A stretch of 64,000 nt of DNA. Origin: Paracnuella aquatica. Its GTDB lineage: Bacteria > Bacteroidota > Bacteroidia > Chitinophagales > Chitinophagaceae. The stretch spans positions 124,001-188,000 of the forward strand of contig NZ_QOWJ01000003.1 in assembly GCF_003332885.2 (NCBI RefSeq), in the 5' to 3' direction. The position numbers and the translations under genes are program-made. Position 1 is the stretch's first letter, and each line of letters opens with the position of its first letter. This document shows positions 7,129 through 15,821 of the stretch, piece after piece. The notes below the pieces were generated by a model. It ran no database searches. It saw only the letters and a program-made list of their open reading frames with translations, and was not told where the DNA came from.

Positions 7129-8082
7129 ATGAGAACAAAACTACTGCTCCTGGCAGCATTATCGCTCCAGCTCTGCGCATCCGCACAAAAAAAGGAAGAA
7201 GGTTTCGACTTTTCTTTTAAACCAACTAAAAATCCTCCCCGCTATCTGGTAACAACGGAAAATAAGAATGGCCTTTGGAGCCGGACAGCTGTGTACATGC
7301 CCGAACGGGCTATCGCCATGGAAGGATGGTATCAGGATGAAGCATGCACCATACAGCATGGATCGTTTGTGTGGTACCATACCAACAGGGCCATTCGTGA
7401 AATTGGTTCCTTTGATCAGGGTAAAAAACATGGCACTTGGATTCGCTATAATGAGCAGGGACAAATGCTAGACAGTACGCACTACGAAAAGGGAATGCGC
7501 AAAGGACTGAGCATCGGATGGCACACCAATGGCAAACGAGCCGATTCTTCCTATTTCGACGGGGCCGGCAATGGCACTACGGTGGCATGGAACGAGGACG
7601 GCATCCGGATGTTAGAAGGTAAGACCATTAACGATACCGCTAAAGATGGTCTTTGGAAATATTATCACGCCAATGGCACTGTGATGGCAACCGAAGAATA
7701 TGTTGCCGGCGAACGAAAGTCCTGTGCTTGTTTCACTGAATTGGGTAAGGCTGTAGATCCATCCGAATGCCTGGAAAAAGATGCAGCGTTCAAGGGTGGG
7801 GATGAAGGCTGGATTGTTTTTTTACAGCGCAATTTAAACCCTGCGGTAGCAGCCAAAAAAGGCGCACCATTTGGCGCATATACAGTTATGTACCAATTCA
7901 TCGTTGAAAAAGACGGCAGCATTGGCGACATCAAGGCATTAACCAGCTATGGTTATGGTATGGAAGCAGAAGTGTTACGCGTTTTGAAGAAGTCTCCAAA
8001 ATGGGTGCCAGCAAACCAGTTTGGTACTAAAGTGCGGGCTTACCGCAGGCAGCCAATCACATTTGTTGTGGAAAAAGGGTAG
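7129..8082 (+). CDS. Exported MORN-repeat protein with TonB C-terminal domain
   Basis: A 317-aa protein with a cleavable signal peptide (LLLLAALSLQLCASAQ). Residues about 85-195 contain several MORN_2-type repeats of the pattern H/D-G-x-W/F-x-x-Y/W-x-x-N-G (QHGSFVWYHTNRAI, KHGTWIRYNEQGQM, RKGLSIGWHTNGKR, KDGLWKYYHANGTV). The last 90 residues form a TonB_C-like domain (VMYQFIVEKDGSIGDIKAL, then a Y/P-rich end with QPITFVVEKG). The combination is widespread in Bacteroidota and is usually annotated as an energy-transducer-like or YwqK-type protein. No TonB transmembrane anchor or Pro-rich linker is present, so it is unlikely to energise a receptor itself. It is probably periplasmic or surface-located. 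Confidence 0.82.
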   Translation: MRTKLLLLAALSLQLCASAQKKEEGFDFSFKPTKNPPRYLVTTENKNGLWSRTAVYMPERAIAMEGWYQDEACTIQHGSFVWYHTNRAIREIGSFDQGKKHGTWIRYNEQGQMLDSTHYEKGMRKGLSIGWHTNGKRADSSYFDGAGNGTTVAWNEDGIRMLEGKTINDTAKDGLWKYYHANGTVMATEEYVAGERKSCACFTELGKAVDPSECLEKDAAFKGGDEGWIVFLQRNLNPAVAAKKGAPFGAYTVMYQFIVEKDGSIGDIKALTSYGYGMEAEVLRVLKKSPKWVPANQFGTKVRAYRRQPITFVVEKG

Positions 8083-8099
8083 GGTTTAAATGGGCACTA

Positions 8100-8468
8100 T
8101 CAAAAAGGATTATAGTAGTCAACATTATCGCTGAGCACCTTCGTCCACTGGCGCTGGTGGCTGATCTGCCACTTGGCATCACCCTGTGCGGTCCAATCTG
8201 CCGACTGCAATTTCTCCTTTACAAATGGGCGCACTTCCGGGTGCACAAACAACGGGTGCTGAAAATACCACTCGCGGTCGCCAACAAGCATGTTCCAAAA
8301 AGCATCGAAGCTGGGGTAAGCGGTACGAAATACTTTGGTTTCGTCGCGGTCATCATCGTAGGTGCTGTGCTGCCACAAAAAACTGCCGTCGGCCTGCCGG
8401 AACAGGGTGCCGCCGCTTGTTTCGGTGCTGATGTCAAAATAGAGCTCGGGCTTCATGGGTGCAAACAT
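8100..8468 (-). CDS. Hypothetical protein, 122 aa
   Basis: A soluble protein of 122 aa rich in Trp, Phe, Tyr and Asp, with no signal peptide. It could start at the first Met or at MKPELYFD four codons later. Several aromatic motifs (SFLWQHSTYDDD, FDAFWNML, EWYFQHPLFVHPE) and a C-terminus YYNPF suggest a compact beta-rich or immunity-like fold, but no family is recognised. It is convergent with the preceding MORN/TonB_C gene, with only 17 nt between the two stop codons. Base composition equals that of the neighbours. Confidence 0.6.
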   Translation of the reverse strand: MFAPMKPELYFDISTETSGGTLFRQADGSFLWQHSTYDDDRDETKVFRTAYPSFDAFWNMLVGDREWYFQHPLFVHPEVRPFVKEKLQSADWTAQGDAKWQISHQRQWTKVLSDNVDYYNPF

Positions 8469-8680
8469 CCATAAAAAGGGGCGTTTTGATAAAGCTTATT
8501 TACACTTACTGCACGGCATTTCGGGCGGATCAAACTCGTTTGCCCGATTTTATCCCTTTACAAATCAAATACTTGTTAAGCTATTTTAACATAGGCACCC
8601 CTGCAGTTGTGGTTTAGCTGCACGAGGTTTGCAGCATTAAGCATCATTAGCCCTTAAAGCAGCGTGCTGCACCCTTAAGT

Positions 8681-11248
8681 ATGAAAAGAAAATGGACTAT
8701 TTTCTGCCTGGCCACCTGCATCAGTATTGGTGCATCGGCCCAGGTAGAAGACCGGGAGCCCCCGGTAGAAACAAACACCGAACGACCGGTACTTGCTGAG
8801 CCCCGGATTTATGGAAGAGTGCTTGACCCGAAAACCCGCAGAGGTGCCGAAGGCGTAACGGTGCAGCTGTTTGCTGCCCAGCCCGATTCGGCCGATGCTG
8901 CTGGCGCAAGCCTGCCACTGAAAACATTGGTTACCAGGGCCAACGGCGATTTTAGCTTTGCCGGCCTGCCCCAGGCCGATTCATTCCGGCTGGTGATTTC
9001 TTCGGTAGGTTTTGAGCGGGTCGAACAATGGGTAATGCCCGCCGGCACTACCGGCAACGACCTCGGCAATATCACGCTGGAAACATCGGTAACAACCCTG
9101 CAATCGGTAACCGTTTCGGCTCAGCGGCCAGCCCTGCAAATGGGTGTGGACCGCCGCGTTTTTACCGCCGATCAAAGCCTGACCGCCACCGGCGGTACCG
9201 CGGTGGACCTGATGAAAAATATTCCCTCAATAACTGTGGATGTGGACGGAAACGTGCAACTGCGCAACGCGTCGCCCCAGATTTTTGTGGATGGCCGCCC
9301 TACGATTTTAACTTTGGACCAGATTCCGGCCGATAATATTGAGCGGGTGGAACTGATCACGAACCCGTCCGCCAAGTTCGACGCCTCTTCGAGTGGCGGT
9401 ATCGTCAATATCGTTTTAAAGAAAAACCGCCGCGTAGGATTGAACGGTATCGTGTCGGCCGGCGTGGGTAGCCCCGATATTGCTACCGGAAATATAAACC
9501 TGAACCTGCGCCAGGGCAAATTCAACTTCTTTACCATTGGCTCGTTCAACCAAAGCGGTGGCCGTGCCCGCAGCCAATCGGAGCGGCAAAACAAAGACAA
9601 AGGTGTGCCCACTTCCTATTTCAACCAGCAATCGTGGAACGACCGCCTGCGCCGCTTTGGATCGGTGCGGTTTGGACTGGACTTTTTCCTCGACAACCGC
9701 AATACCATTTCGGTAACGCAAAATATTGTGAACGGCCGCTTCAGCAACGAGCAGGAGCAATACCAGCAGTTCCTCACTTCCAACCGTATTTTGGAACGTA
9801 CCGGCCAGCGTCTTTCCAATTCAAAATCGAATTTTGAACGCTACAACAGCCAGCTCAATTACGTACACAAGTTTCCGCAGGCAGGCCGGGAGCTTTCGGC
9901 CAACATCAATTACAACTGGGGCAGCGGCGGCGACAACACTTTTATCGACAACACATTTACCAAACCCGATGGCAGCCCGTTTGCACCAACGGCCCGCCTG
10001 CGCAATGTGGGCGATAATACCAGCAACCAGGTAACCGCACAAGTGGATTACGAAACCACGCAGGGCGAAAACGGAAAACTGGAAACCGGTATCCGCAGCT
10101 TTATCAACAACCAGCACAGCATCTTCAATTCGTTTTCGGTGGCTAACGGGCTGGAAACAAAGCTGCCGGTGAGCAACAACTATAAGTACCGCGAAATCAT
10201 CAACGCAGCTTATTTAACCTACACCAATAAATTGGGCAGCATTGGGTACCAGGCCGGCCTCCGTGCCGAGCATTCGCAATTTGACGGCGAACTGGTGGAC
10301 AGTGCACAAAAATTTGGATACACTTACCCTGAGTCGTTCCGCAACTTGTTTGATGCCTTGTTTCCAAGCTTGTACCTGACCAAAGAACTGGGCGACCGCC
10401 AGCAGGTGCAGTTGAACTATTCGCGTCGTATTCGCCGCCCGTCGTTTTGGAACCTGAACCCGTTCGTTGATTTCAACGACCCGTTGAACATTAGCCGAGG
10501 CAACCCGCAACTGCGCCCCGAGTACACCAACAGCATCGAGTTCAACTACAGCAAGGATTTTAACGGCAGCAACTTTTTGGGCTCTGTTTACTTCCGCAAC
10601 AACCAGGGCGACATTACCCGCTACAGTGATACCCTGAGTTCGGAGCAATATACTCAGTTCAATAACCCTGCAATTGATTCGAACGCCATCCTGAGCACTT
10701 TTGTAAATGCGCAGTACACCAACCGTATGGGTGCTGAATTTACACTGCAGCAAAAGTTTGGTAAAACCTTTGACCTTACGCCTACGGTGAACTTTCAGTA
10801 CCGCAAAGTAAAAGGCCGCGTAGGCGACCTGGTGCTGGATAACAACGGTTTTAACTGGGAAGCTAAGCTGATTGCCAACTACCGGTTTATGCCGGTAAAT
10901 GAGCGGTCGGTGTTTACCAACCTGAGCCTGCAGGCCATTGGCGAATACGAATCAAGGGAAGTAGTGCCGCAGGGTGTAAACATCCCTAATTACAGCCTGG
11001 ATATGGCGCTGCGCAAGGATTTTGGCAAAGCCAAAAAAGCAACCGTAACCTTTAGCGTACAGGATGTGTTCAACTCGCTGCGTTTTGGTTCGGAACTGGA
11101 CACCGAATACTTTTTCCAGGAAAGTTGGAGCCGCCGCAATGTGCGGTCGTTCCGCCTAGTGTTTTCGTATAAGTTTGGCGACATGAACTTCCAGTTGGGT
11201 CGTAAAAATGATGGCCCGCAACGTGGTGGTGATCGCGACGAAGGCTAA
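8681..11248 (+). CDS. TonB-dependent-receptor-like outer-membrane protein
   Basis: An 855-aa outer-membrane beta-barrel protein. It has a signal peptide (CLATCISIGASAQ), a carboxypeptidase-regulatory-like domain (about residues 40-150, IYGRVLDPKTRRGAEGVTV...), a plug domain (about 160-250, DLMKNIPSITVDVDGNVQL and NPSAKFDASSSGGIVNIVL) and a long barrel of the outer membrane protein beta-barrel type (OMP_b-brl_3). The TonB box is not obvious. No SusD-like partner or substrate-binding lipoprotein lies next to it, so the ligand cannot be inferred. The gene ends with an Arg/Asp/Gly-rich tail beyond the last strand (FQLGRKNDGPQRGGDRD). A terminator follows at 11274-11306; it is probably transcribed alone. 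Confidence 0.9.
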   Translation: MKRKWTIFCLATCISIGASAQVEDREPPVETNTERPVLAEPRIYGRVLDPKTRRGAEGVTVQLFAAQPDSADAAGASLPLKTLVTRANGDFSFAGLPQADSFRLVISSVGFERVEQWVMPAGTTGNDLGNITLETSVTTLQSVTVSAQRPALQMGVDRRVFTADQSLTATGGTAVDLMKNIPSITVDVDGNVQLRNASPQIFVDGRPTILTLDQIPADNIERVELITNPSAKFDASSSGGIVNIVLKKNRRVGLNGIVSAGVGSPDIATGNINLNLRQGKFNFFTIGSFNQSGGRARSQSERQNKDKGVPTSYFNQQSWNDRLRRFGSVRFGLDFFLDNRNTISVTQNIVNGRFSNEQEQYQQFLTSNRILERTGQRLSNSKSNFERYNSQLNYVHKFPQAGRELSANINYNWGSGGDNTFIDNTFTKPDGSPFAPTARLRNVGDNTSNQVTAQVDYETTQGENGKLETGIRSFINNQHSIFNSFSVANGLETKLPVSNNYKYREIINAAYLTYTNKLGSIGYQAGLRAEHSQFDGELVDSAQKFGYTYPESFRNLFDALFPSLYLTKELGDRQQVQLNYSRRIRRPSFWNLNPFVDFNDPLNISRGNPQLRPEYTNSIEFNYSKDFNGSNFLGSVYFRNNQGDITRYSDTLSSEQYTQFNNPAIDSNAILSTFVNAQYTNRMGAEFTLQQKFGKTFDLTPTVNFQYRKVKGRVGDLVLDNNGFNWEAKLIANYRFMPVNERSVFTNLSLQAIGEYESREVVPQGVNIPNYSLDMALRKDFGKAKKATVTFSVQDVFNSLRFGSELDTEYFFQESWSRRNVRSFRLVFSYKFGDMNFQLGRKNDGPQRGGDRDEG

Positions 11249-11273
11249 GCAAAGTTTTTAATTGATAAGAAAC

Positions 11274-11306
11274 AAAAAGCGCTCATGTTACATGGGCGCT
11301 TTTTTA
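11274..11306 (+). terminator. Terminator after the outer-membrane receptor gene
   Basis: AAAAAGCGCTCATG and CATGGGCGCTTTTTT form a stem with one T-G pair around a short GTTA-type loop, ending in a T run. It lies 26 nt after the stop codon at 11248. Confidence 0.85.
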
Positions 11307-11407
11307 TTATGGCAATTAGGTAAATGATATGGTAAAACCATATGAAAGGGATAAAAGCAGCAAATTAAAACCAACATGCTATGTTGTTGTGTTTTTGAAC
11401 TTTAGGT

Positions 11408-11495
11408 TTGTCATGCCGAACTTGTTTCGGCATCCCCTTCAATCTGCGGAGTTTTCTGAATATGGAAGAGTTGCCGAGACAAGTCCGAAATGACA
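11408..11495. repeat. Dispersed palindromic repeat, inverted pair
   Basis: GTCATGCCGAACTTGTTTCG and the following GCATC (11410-11434) form a palindrome around the core GAACTTGTTTC. A degenerate inverted copy (GTTGCCGAGACAAGTCCG followed by AAATGACA) lies at about 11470-11492. The same core occurs at 17109-17127, 29252-29281 and 29349-29375. Confidence 0.75.
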
Positions 11496-11570
11496 TCCGC
11501 TGTTCAATAGAACGCTGTTTAATAGCGATCCGGTGTAAATGCCGCAATCATCGGGGCAAAAACATAGCCC

Positions 11571-12035
11571 TCAATACGCCAACTCTTTTTGCATGCACAC
11601 CGATTCTTCCAATCCTTCATACGGCGGGTAGTTGGGAATAATGCGGTAGCCGCTGCTTTGATATAAAGTGCATGCAGTGTTGAAATGTATGCTGGTTTCG
11701 AGCACTGCATGTGTAAAGCCCTGGGCTGCTGCCCAGCGCTCCAGCTCCTGCAATACCAACTTTGACAATCCCTTTCCGCGAAAAGCTTTTTGCACAAACA
11801 TTCTTTTGATTTCAACTGTACCTGTGTTCAATGCTTTAAAGCAACCGCAAGCTACCGGTTCGTCGCCGGCATACACCAATACCGCAGTTTTTATATCGGG
11901 TACTTTATTGAACGGGTCGTATGTGGCCTGGTCTTCGTTCAGTTCATTCCACAATTCATGATCGAGTTGCCGGATCAAGGTTTGAAAACCCGGATCGCTG
12001 GTGGTGGTTCTTTTTAAGGTGAAGTGGGTTTGCAT
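11571..12035 (-). CDS. GNAT family N-acetyltransferase
   Basis: A 154-aa acetyltransferase of the GNAT superfamily. The acetyl-CoA-binding motif A is clear: VEIKRMFVQKAFRGKGLSKLVLQELE broken as VEIKRMFVQ plus RGKGLS (Arg86-Gly87-Lys88-Gly89). The ensuing helix and the C-terminal LYQSSGYRIIPNY block are also typical. The short form and the residues around CGCFKALN resemble the small amine or amino-acid acetyltransferases common in environmental bacteria; the acceptor cannot be predicted. It is a single gene on the minus strand with dispersed repeats downstream. Confidence 0.88.
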   Translation of the reverse strand: MQTHFTLKRTTTSDPGFQTLIRQLDHELWNELNEDQATYDPFNKVPDIKTAVLVYAGDEPVACGCFKALNTGTVEIKRMFVQKAFRGKGLSKLVLQELERWAAAQGFTHAVLETSIHFNTACTLYQSSGYRIIPNYPPYEGLEESVCMQKELAY

Positions 12036-12144
12036 GCTTAAAAATAATACACGATAATATTTGGACCGTTGTAAGCAGTGGTAAATAAATAGCTTAACCC
12101 CATTGCAGCGGCCCTATATAACTGTTACATTGTATCAAAAAAAT

Positions 12145-13065
12145 ATGCAAGGGATTGGTTCTAATTGTAGCCGGTTGCTCATTGTATTATCCTTGTTTTC
12201 CGCAGCCGGTTGCCACAAGCCTTCGGTGGGAAAATCATTGGATATTGCCACAACAGAAAACAAAGCAGCAATGGCTGCCGCCACTACTTTTTCCGCTAAA
12301 GCTGAATGTGATTACAACCTCGATGAAACAGCACTAAAAGCGCAAGGCTGGACCAAAACATTTGAAGACGATTTTACCGACAACCTTACCAAATGGAATG
12401 TATGGAATGGCGGTGCATTTAACAACGAATGGCAATTGTACCGGGCTGAAAACCTGCAGGTGCTGAACGGCAACCTAGCCATTACCGCAGCAAAGCAAAC
12501 CGTTGATGGGCCCACCAGGCCGTATGATGCTACGCCAAAAACATTTCAATACGTATCGGGCCGCATTGAATGCAAAACCAATGTTTCGGCTAGTGTAAAA
12601 ACGCCCAAAGTGCGGATGGCGGCACGCATCAAATTGCCCGCCGGTTATGGTTTGTGGCCTGCATTCTGGAGCTATGGCGATCCTTGGCCCACACAAGGCG
12701 AAATTGACATACTGGAAGCAAGAGGGCAGGAGCCTACCCGCTACCTCACCAATTATTTTTATGGCAATAAACCCAACACCAACCTGGTGCGCAACGGCGA
12801 AGGATATATTCAAGCCAATGCCGACCTTACCCAGTGTTATCATGTGTACGAAATGGTGTGGGAAAAGAATACATTATCGACTTACCTCGATGGCGTGCTG
12901 GTTGAAGTAAAGTCGGGCACCTATATTCCCCGAATGTTTGGCAAAACACAACGCATTACGCTGAACCTTGCGGTGGGCGGCAACTTTTTTACCGGCCTCG
13001 ACCCGGCGCAGGTAACCGGCGGCACCATGCTGGTAGACTGGGTGAAAGTGTTTACTTCAAAATAA
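12145..13065 (+). CDS. Glycoside hydrolase family 16 lipoprotein (beta-glucanase-like)
   Basis: A 306-aa secreted lipoprotein. From the ATG at 12145 the N-terminus is a signal peptide with a lipobox (LFSAAGC); the frame extends upstream to 12103 but that start would spoil the signal. The catalytic domain of family GH16 follows (FEDDFTDNLTKWNVWNGG...). The active-site motif is Glu186-Ile-Asp188-Ile-Leu-Glu191 (GEIDILEARG), the form with an extra residue typical of laminarinase-like enzymes. W-rich substrate-binding strands (YGLWPAFWSYGD) precede it. It probably hydrolyses beta-1,3 or mixed-linkage glucans at the cell surface. The DUF1080 lipoprotein gene starts 99 nt downstream on the same strand, suggesting linked carbohydrate use. 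Confidence 0.92.
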   Translation: MQGIGSNCSRLLIVLSLFSAAGCHKPSVGKSLDIATTENKAAMAAATTFSAKAECDYNLDETALKAQGWTKTFEDDFTDNLTKWNVWNGGAFNNEWQLYRAENLQVLNGNLAITAAKQTVDGPTRPYDATPKTFQYVSGRIECKTNVSASVKTPKVRMAARIKLPAGYGLWPAFWSYGDPWPTQGEIDILEARGQEPTRYLTNYFYGNKPNTNLVRNGEGYIQANADLTQCYHVYEMVWEKNTLSTYLDGVLVEVKSGTYIPRMFGKTQRITLNLAVGGNFFTGLDPAQVTGGTMLVDWVKVFTSK

Positions 13066-13164
13066 ACGGCGATCAGCATGTGAATTTTTATGGAGTTGTG
13101 CTGCGGTGCAACTCCATTTTATTAGCGGTTGCCGCGTTATCTTCGGCAACTATCAATCATACAC

Positions 13165-13950
13165 ATGAAACGTTTTCACCTGGCGCTGCTAATTTTTTCA
13201 ATTGCACTTATTTCCTGCACTGGCGGCAAAATGGCATCGGGTACAAACAACGGCTGGACCACGCTGTTCAACGGTAAAAACCTGGACGGCTGGGTGGTGA
13301 AAATTGCAGGCCATCCGCAGGGCGAAAACTTTGGCAATACCTTCCGGGTGCAGGATGGTATTTTAAGTACCCGGTACGATCAGTATGGCAATTTCAACAG
13401 CACCTTTGGTGCGCTGTATTTCAACAAGCCACTGACCAATTATCGACTGAAGGTGGAATACCGTTTTGTGGGCGAAACAGCACCCGGCGCACCGGCATGG
13501 GGCTTTCGGGATGGCGGCATTCAGTACCACGGGCAGGGCCCTGCAGCAGTGGCGCTGGACCAGCAGTTCCCGGTGTGCCTGGAGTACAACCTGCATGGTG
13601 GCAACGGCAAAGACGAGCGGCCGGTAGGAGAGATCTGCACGCCGGGTACCAAAGTAGATATTGCCGGGAAACCCAGCACCTCTTTTTGTACGCCAGCAAC
13701 GGTTAAGCGCACCTTTCATGGCGACCAGTGGGTGACTGCCGAAATTGAAGTACGTGATGGTGTGATCAAACATTTTATCAATGGCGAAGAGATTTTGCAG
13801 TTTGCAAATCCACGCTACGATACGGCTCATGCAGTAGCCAAAACATTAATCAAAAACGGCGATGCCAGCATCAAGTCGGGTTATATTTCCCTGCAATCAA
13901 ACAGCCACCCAATGGACTTTAGAAAGATTGAGCTATTGGAGTATAAATAA
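13165..13950 (+). CDS. DUF1080 (3-keto-disaccharide hydrolase-like) lipoprotein
   Basis: A 261-aa lipoprotein of the DUF1080 family. The start at 13165 gives a short signal peptide with lipobox IALISC. The domain begins GWTTLFNGKNLDGWVV, the canonical opening of this family, and continues with the jelly-roll strands RVQDGILSTRYDQYGNF, NYRLKVEYRF and a C-terminal SGYISLQSNSHPMDFRKIEL. The family has been renamed 3-keto-disaccharide hydrolase after members acting on 3-keto-sugars, but most are uncharacterised and some bind rather than cleave glycans. It follows the GH16 gene and ends at a bidirectional terminator. The combination points to periplasmic or surface glycan breakdown. Confidence 0.9.
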   Translation: MKRFHLALLIFSIALISCTGGKMASGTNNGWTTLFNGKNLDGWVVKIAGHPQGENFGNTFRVQDGILSTRYDQYGNFNSTFGALYFNKPLTNYRLKVEYRFVGETAPGAPAWGFRDGGIQYHGQGPAAVALDQQFPVCLEYNLHGGNGKDERPVGEICTPGTKVDIAGKPSTSFCTPATVKRTFHGDQWVTAEIEVRDGVIKHFINGEEILQFANPRYDTAHAVAKTLIKNGDASIKSGYISLQSNSHPMDFRKIELLEYK

Positions 13951-13993
13951 CATCATTGCTGCAGCAAGTGTTGTTATGGTAACAACGAAAAAG

Positions 13994-14028
13994 AAAAAAG
14001 GCAAGCTTTTCGAAGCTTGCCTTTTTTG
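13994..14028. terminator. Bidirectional terminator between convergent genes
   Basis: AAAAAAGGCAAGCTT (13994-14008) and AAGCTTGCCTTTTTT (14013-14027) form a perfect 15-bp stem with a TTCG tetraloop. It serves both the DUF1080 gene (+) and the lipoprotein gene at 14029 (-). Confidence 0.92.
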
Positions 14029-14787
14029 TTATTGGTAGGTGTATGTTTTGGTGCTGATATAACCCTGGTTGGTAGTGGCTATATCCGATGTTATCCGTTT
14101 CTGCGCATCAAATGTGTAGGTGTGTTCCGCAGTACCAATCAACCGGCTGCCCGATTTTACCGTTTGTTTTTTGATCAATCTTGTTTTTTCGCCGGCCTGT
14201 GCTGTGCCCAGGTTCCAAACATCGATCGGCTCGTATTTTTCGCCGGGGTAATATTCAAACAGCGTTTCCAAACCATCGGTATCAATGGAGCGAATGAGGT
14301 CGCCATCATCGTTGTATGTGTAATTGGTAGTGTTCGTTAAAACAGAACCGGTGCGCTTGGTGTAATCGTATTCTTTGATGCGCACTACGCGTTTGCTCGC
14401 ATCGTACACATACTTGGTGGCCGACGAATCTTCGGTATCGTTCCATTGAAAAACACTATCAATCAGCGCCGTACTGGTCATGAAAATATCGGAGTGAATG
14501 GACAGCTCATTGTCGGAAAAAATGCGCAGGGTGCGGCGGTTGGCGGCAGGGTAGGCAAACTCAAATTTATCGCCTGCATTTGATTCGGATACCACCGAAG
14601 AGATGCGGCCATTGTTGTCGTATGAAACATTAAATGTTTCGGAAAAGGTCATGCCCGGTGCTTCCAGTTTTTCGGTAAACTTTTTAAGGCGGTTGCCCGA
14701 AGGGTTGGTGGGGTTGTCGGTGCTGGCTTCTTTTTGACAGGCTGTAAACAGCAGGCAGACCAACAACAGTTGTAATGCAGTTCTCAT
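14029..14787 (-). CDS. Lipoprotein with YD/RHS-like repeats
   Basis: A 252-aa lipoprotein. The likely start is the ATG at 14787, which gives a signal peptide with lipobox LLFTAC (Cys17); the upstream part of the open frame (to 14928) contains no protein-like sequence. The mature part has several short repeats of the form Y-x-Y-N/D-x-x-x-R-I/V-x-x-I (NVSYDNNGRISSV, YVYDASKRVVRIKEYD, NYTYNDDGDLIRSID, HTYTFDAQKRITSD), as in YD/RHS repeat or DUF4595-type proteins of Bacteroidota. Such proteins sit on the cell surface or in the periplasm; function is unknown. No toxin or RHS core follows, so it is not a polymorphic toxin. Confidence 0.8.
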   Translation of the reverse strand: MRTALQLLLVCLLFTACQKEASTDNPTNPSGNRLKKFTEKLEAPGMTFSETFNVSYDNNGRISSVVSESNAGDKFEFAYPAANRRTLRIFSDNELSIHSDIFMTSTALIDSVFQWNDTEDSSATKYVYDASKRVVRIKEYDYTKRTGSVLTNTTNYTYNDDGDLIRSIDTDGLETLFEYYPGEKYEPIDVWNLGTAQAGEKTRLIKKQTVKSGSRLIGTAEHTYTFDAQKRITSDIATTNQGYISTKTYTYQ

Positions 14788-14833
14788 AAGTTTAGTTTTA
14801 GTGCAGCAAATGTAGCCCATTTTACCAAAACAA

Positions 14834-14902
14834 GCCGAGCAGTATTGAGGCAGTACAAGTGTGCGACGCAACAGGTGTGGAACAGAACTACAACAGCTGA
14901 TT
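14834..14902. repeat. Dispersed intergenic repeat, copy 1
   Basis: Contains GCCGA-nn-AGTATTG, then a 25-mer beginning GTACAAGTGTGCGACG and ending ACAGGTG (14853-14877), then AACAG and ACAACAGCTGAT. The same parts in the same order occur at 17075-17172, and the 25-mer is identical at 33607-33631. Confidence 0.75.
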
Positions 14903-14971
14903 ACAAAATGATTTAAATAAAAAAACATTCATTGCTGGTATCATTAACAACAGTTGAAATGAAGCAACATA

Positions 14972-15733
14972 CTAACCATTTGTTTGTAAATGCTCCGCTA
15001 CCATTTTATCCAGGGTGGATAAATTATCCAATGCATTGCCCAAAGTGTTGTTGAAATAAGCATACACTTCTTTTCCTTCCTGTACCCATGCTGCTATGCG
15101 CAAGGCATGCTCCGCTAAAAAGGCATCGCTGTAACTGCCGCGATAAGTTCCTTCGGGTCCATGAAAGCGCAGGTATTTAAAATCTTCTGCTACGGTTACT
15201 TGTGGTGTCGGTGCTTTCGGTAAATCATGCTCCACCATGCCGGCACCGTAGTGTTGCAACATGCGGTACACGCTGCTTTTGTACCAGGATGGATGGCGAA
15301 ATTCCACGGCAATATGCCAGCCCTTTGCATCGCTGACCAGGCCTTCCAAAATTGCTTCCACTTCTTCCTGCATCTCCTGTTTGATGGATGGTGGCAGTTG
15401 TACCAAAATGCAGCCCCTTTTATCAGCAACTGCAGCTATGGCTGTAGTAAATGTTTCAAGATCGCTGCCGCTAAACTGCAGGTCTTTGGCATGCGTGATG
15501 GTTTTGGGTACTTTAAAAGTAAACCGGAAATCGGCGGGCACACTATTGCCCCATTTTTCGATGGTAGCCGCTTTGGGTACTTTGTAAAACGTGGCGTTGA
15601 TCTCTACAGAGGAGTGGAGCATTGCATAATACTGCAGCCGGCTGGCACCCCTTGCTTCAGGCGGGTATTGCGATTGCTTGACGGGCACTACAACATTGCT
15701 GGTGCCGGAGTAAAAAGTGGGCCGCTCATTCAT
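14972..15733 (-). CDS. DUF72 family protein (YecE-like)
   Basis: A 253-aa protein of the DUF72 family, which adopts a TIM-barrel-like fold. The N-terminal part (YPPEARGASRLQYYAMLHSSVEINATFY) contains the family signature with E-I-N-x-T-F-Y, followed by W-x-x-x-x-P-x-x-F-R-F-T-F-K (WGNSVPADFRFTFK) and later AVEFRHPSWY and LRFHG. The YAYFNNTLG...A motif near the C-terminus is conserved and suggests a metal or nucleic-acid-binding site. The function is unknown; the family is linked by some authors to DNA-repair-type nucleases, which I could not test. It is a single gene on the minus strand. Confidence 0.9.
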   Translation of the reverse strand: MNERPTFYSGTSNVVVPVKQSQYPPEARGASRLQYYAMLHSSVEINATFYKVPKAATIEKWGNSVPADFRFTFKVPKTITHAKDLQFSGSDLETFTTAIAAVADKRGCILVQLPPSIKQEMQEEVEAILEGLVSDAKGWHIAVEFRHPSWYKSSVYRMLQHYGAGMVEHDLPKAPTPQVTVAEDFKYLRFHGPEGTYRGSYSDAFLAEHALRIAAWVQEGKEVYAYFNNTLGNALDNLSTLDKMVAEHLQTNG

Positions 15734-15821
15734 GTTGGTAAAAGAGCAAAATCTTTGCCTTGGATGCTGATTGTTTATTGATACTTACTTGTTCAAAGGA
15801 GTGCTTAAATCCAGCATGGAC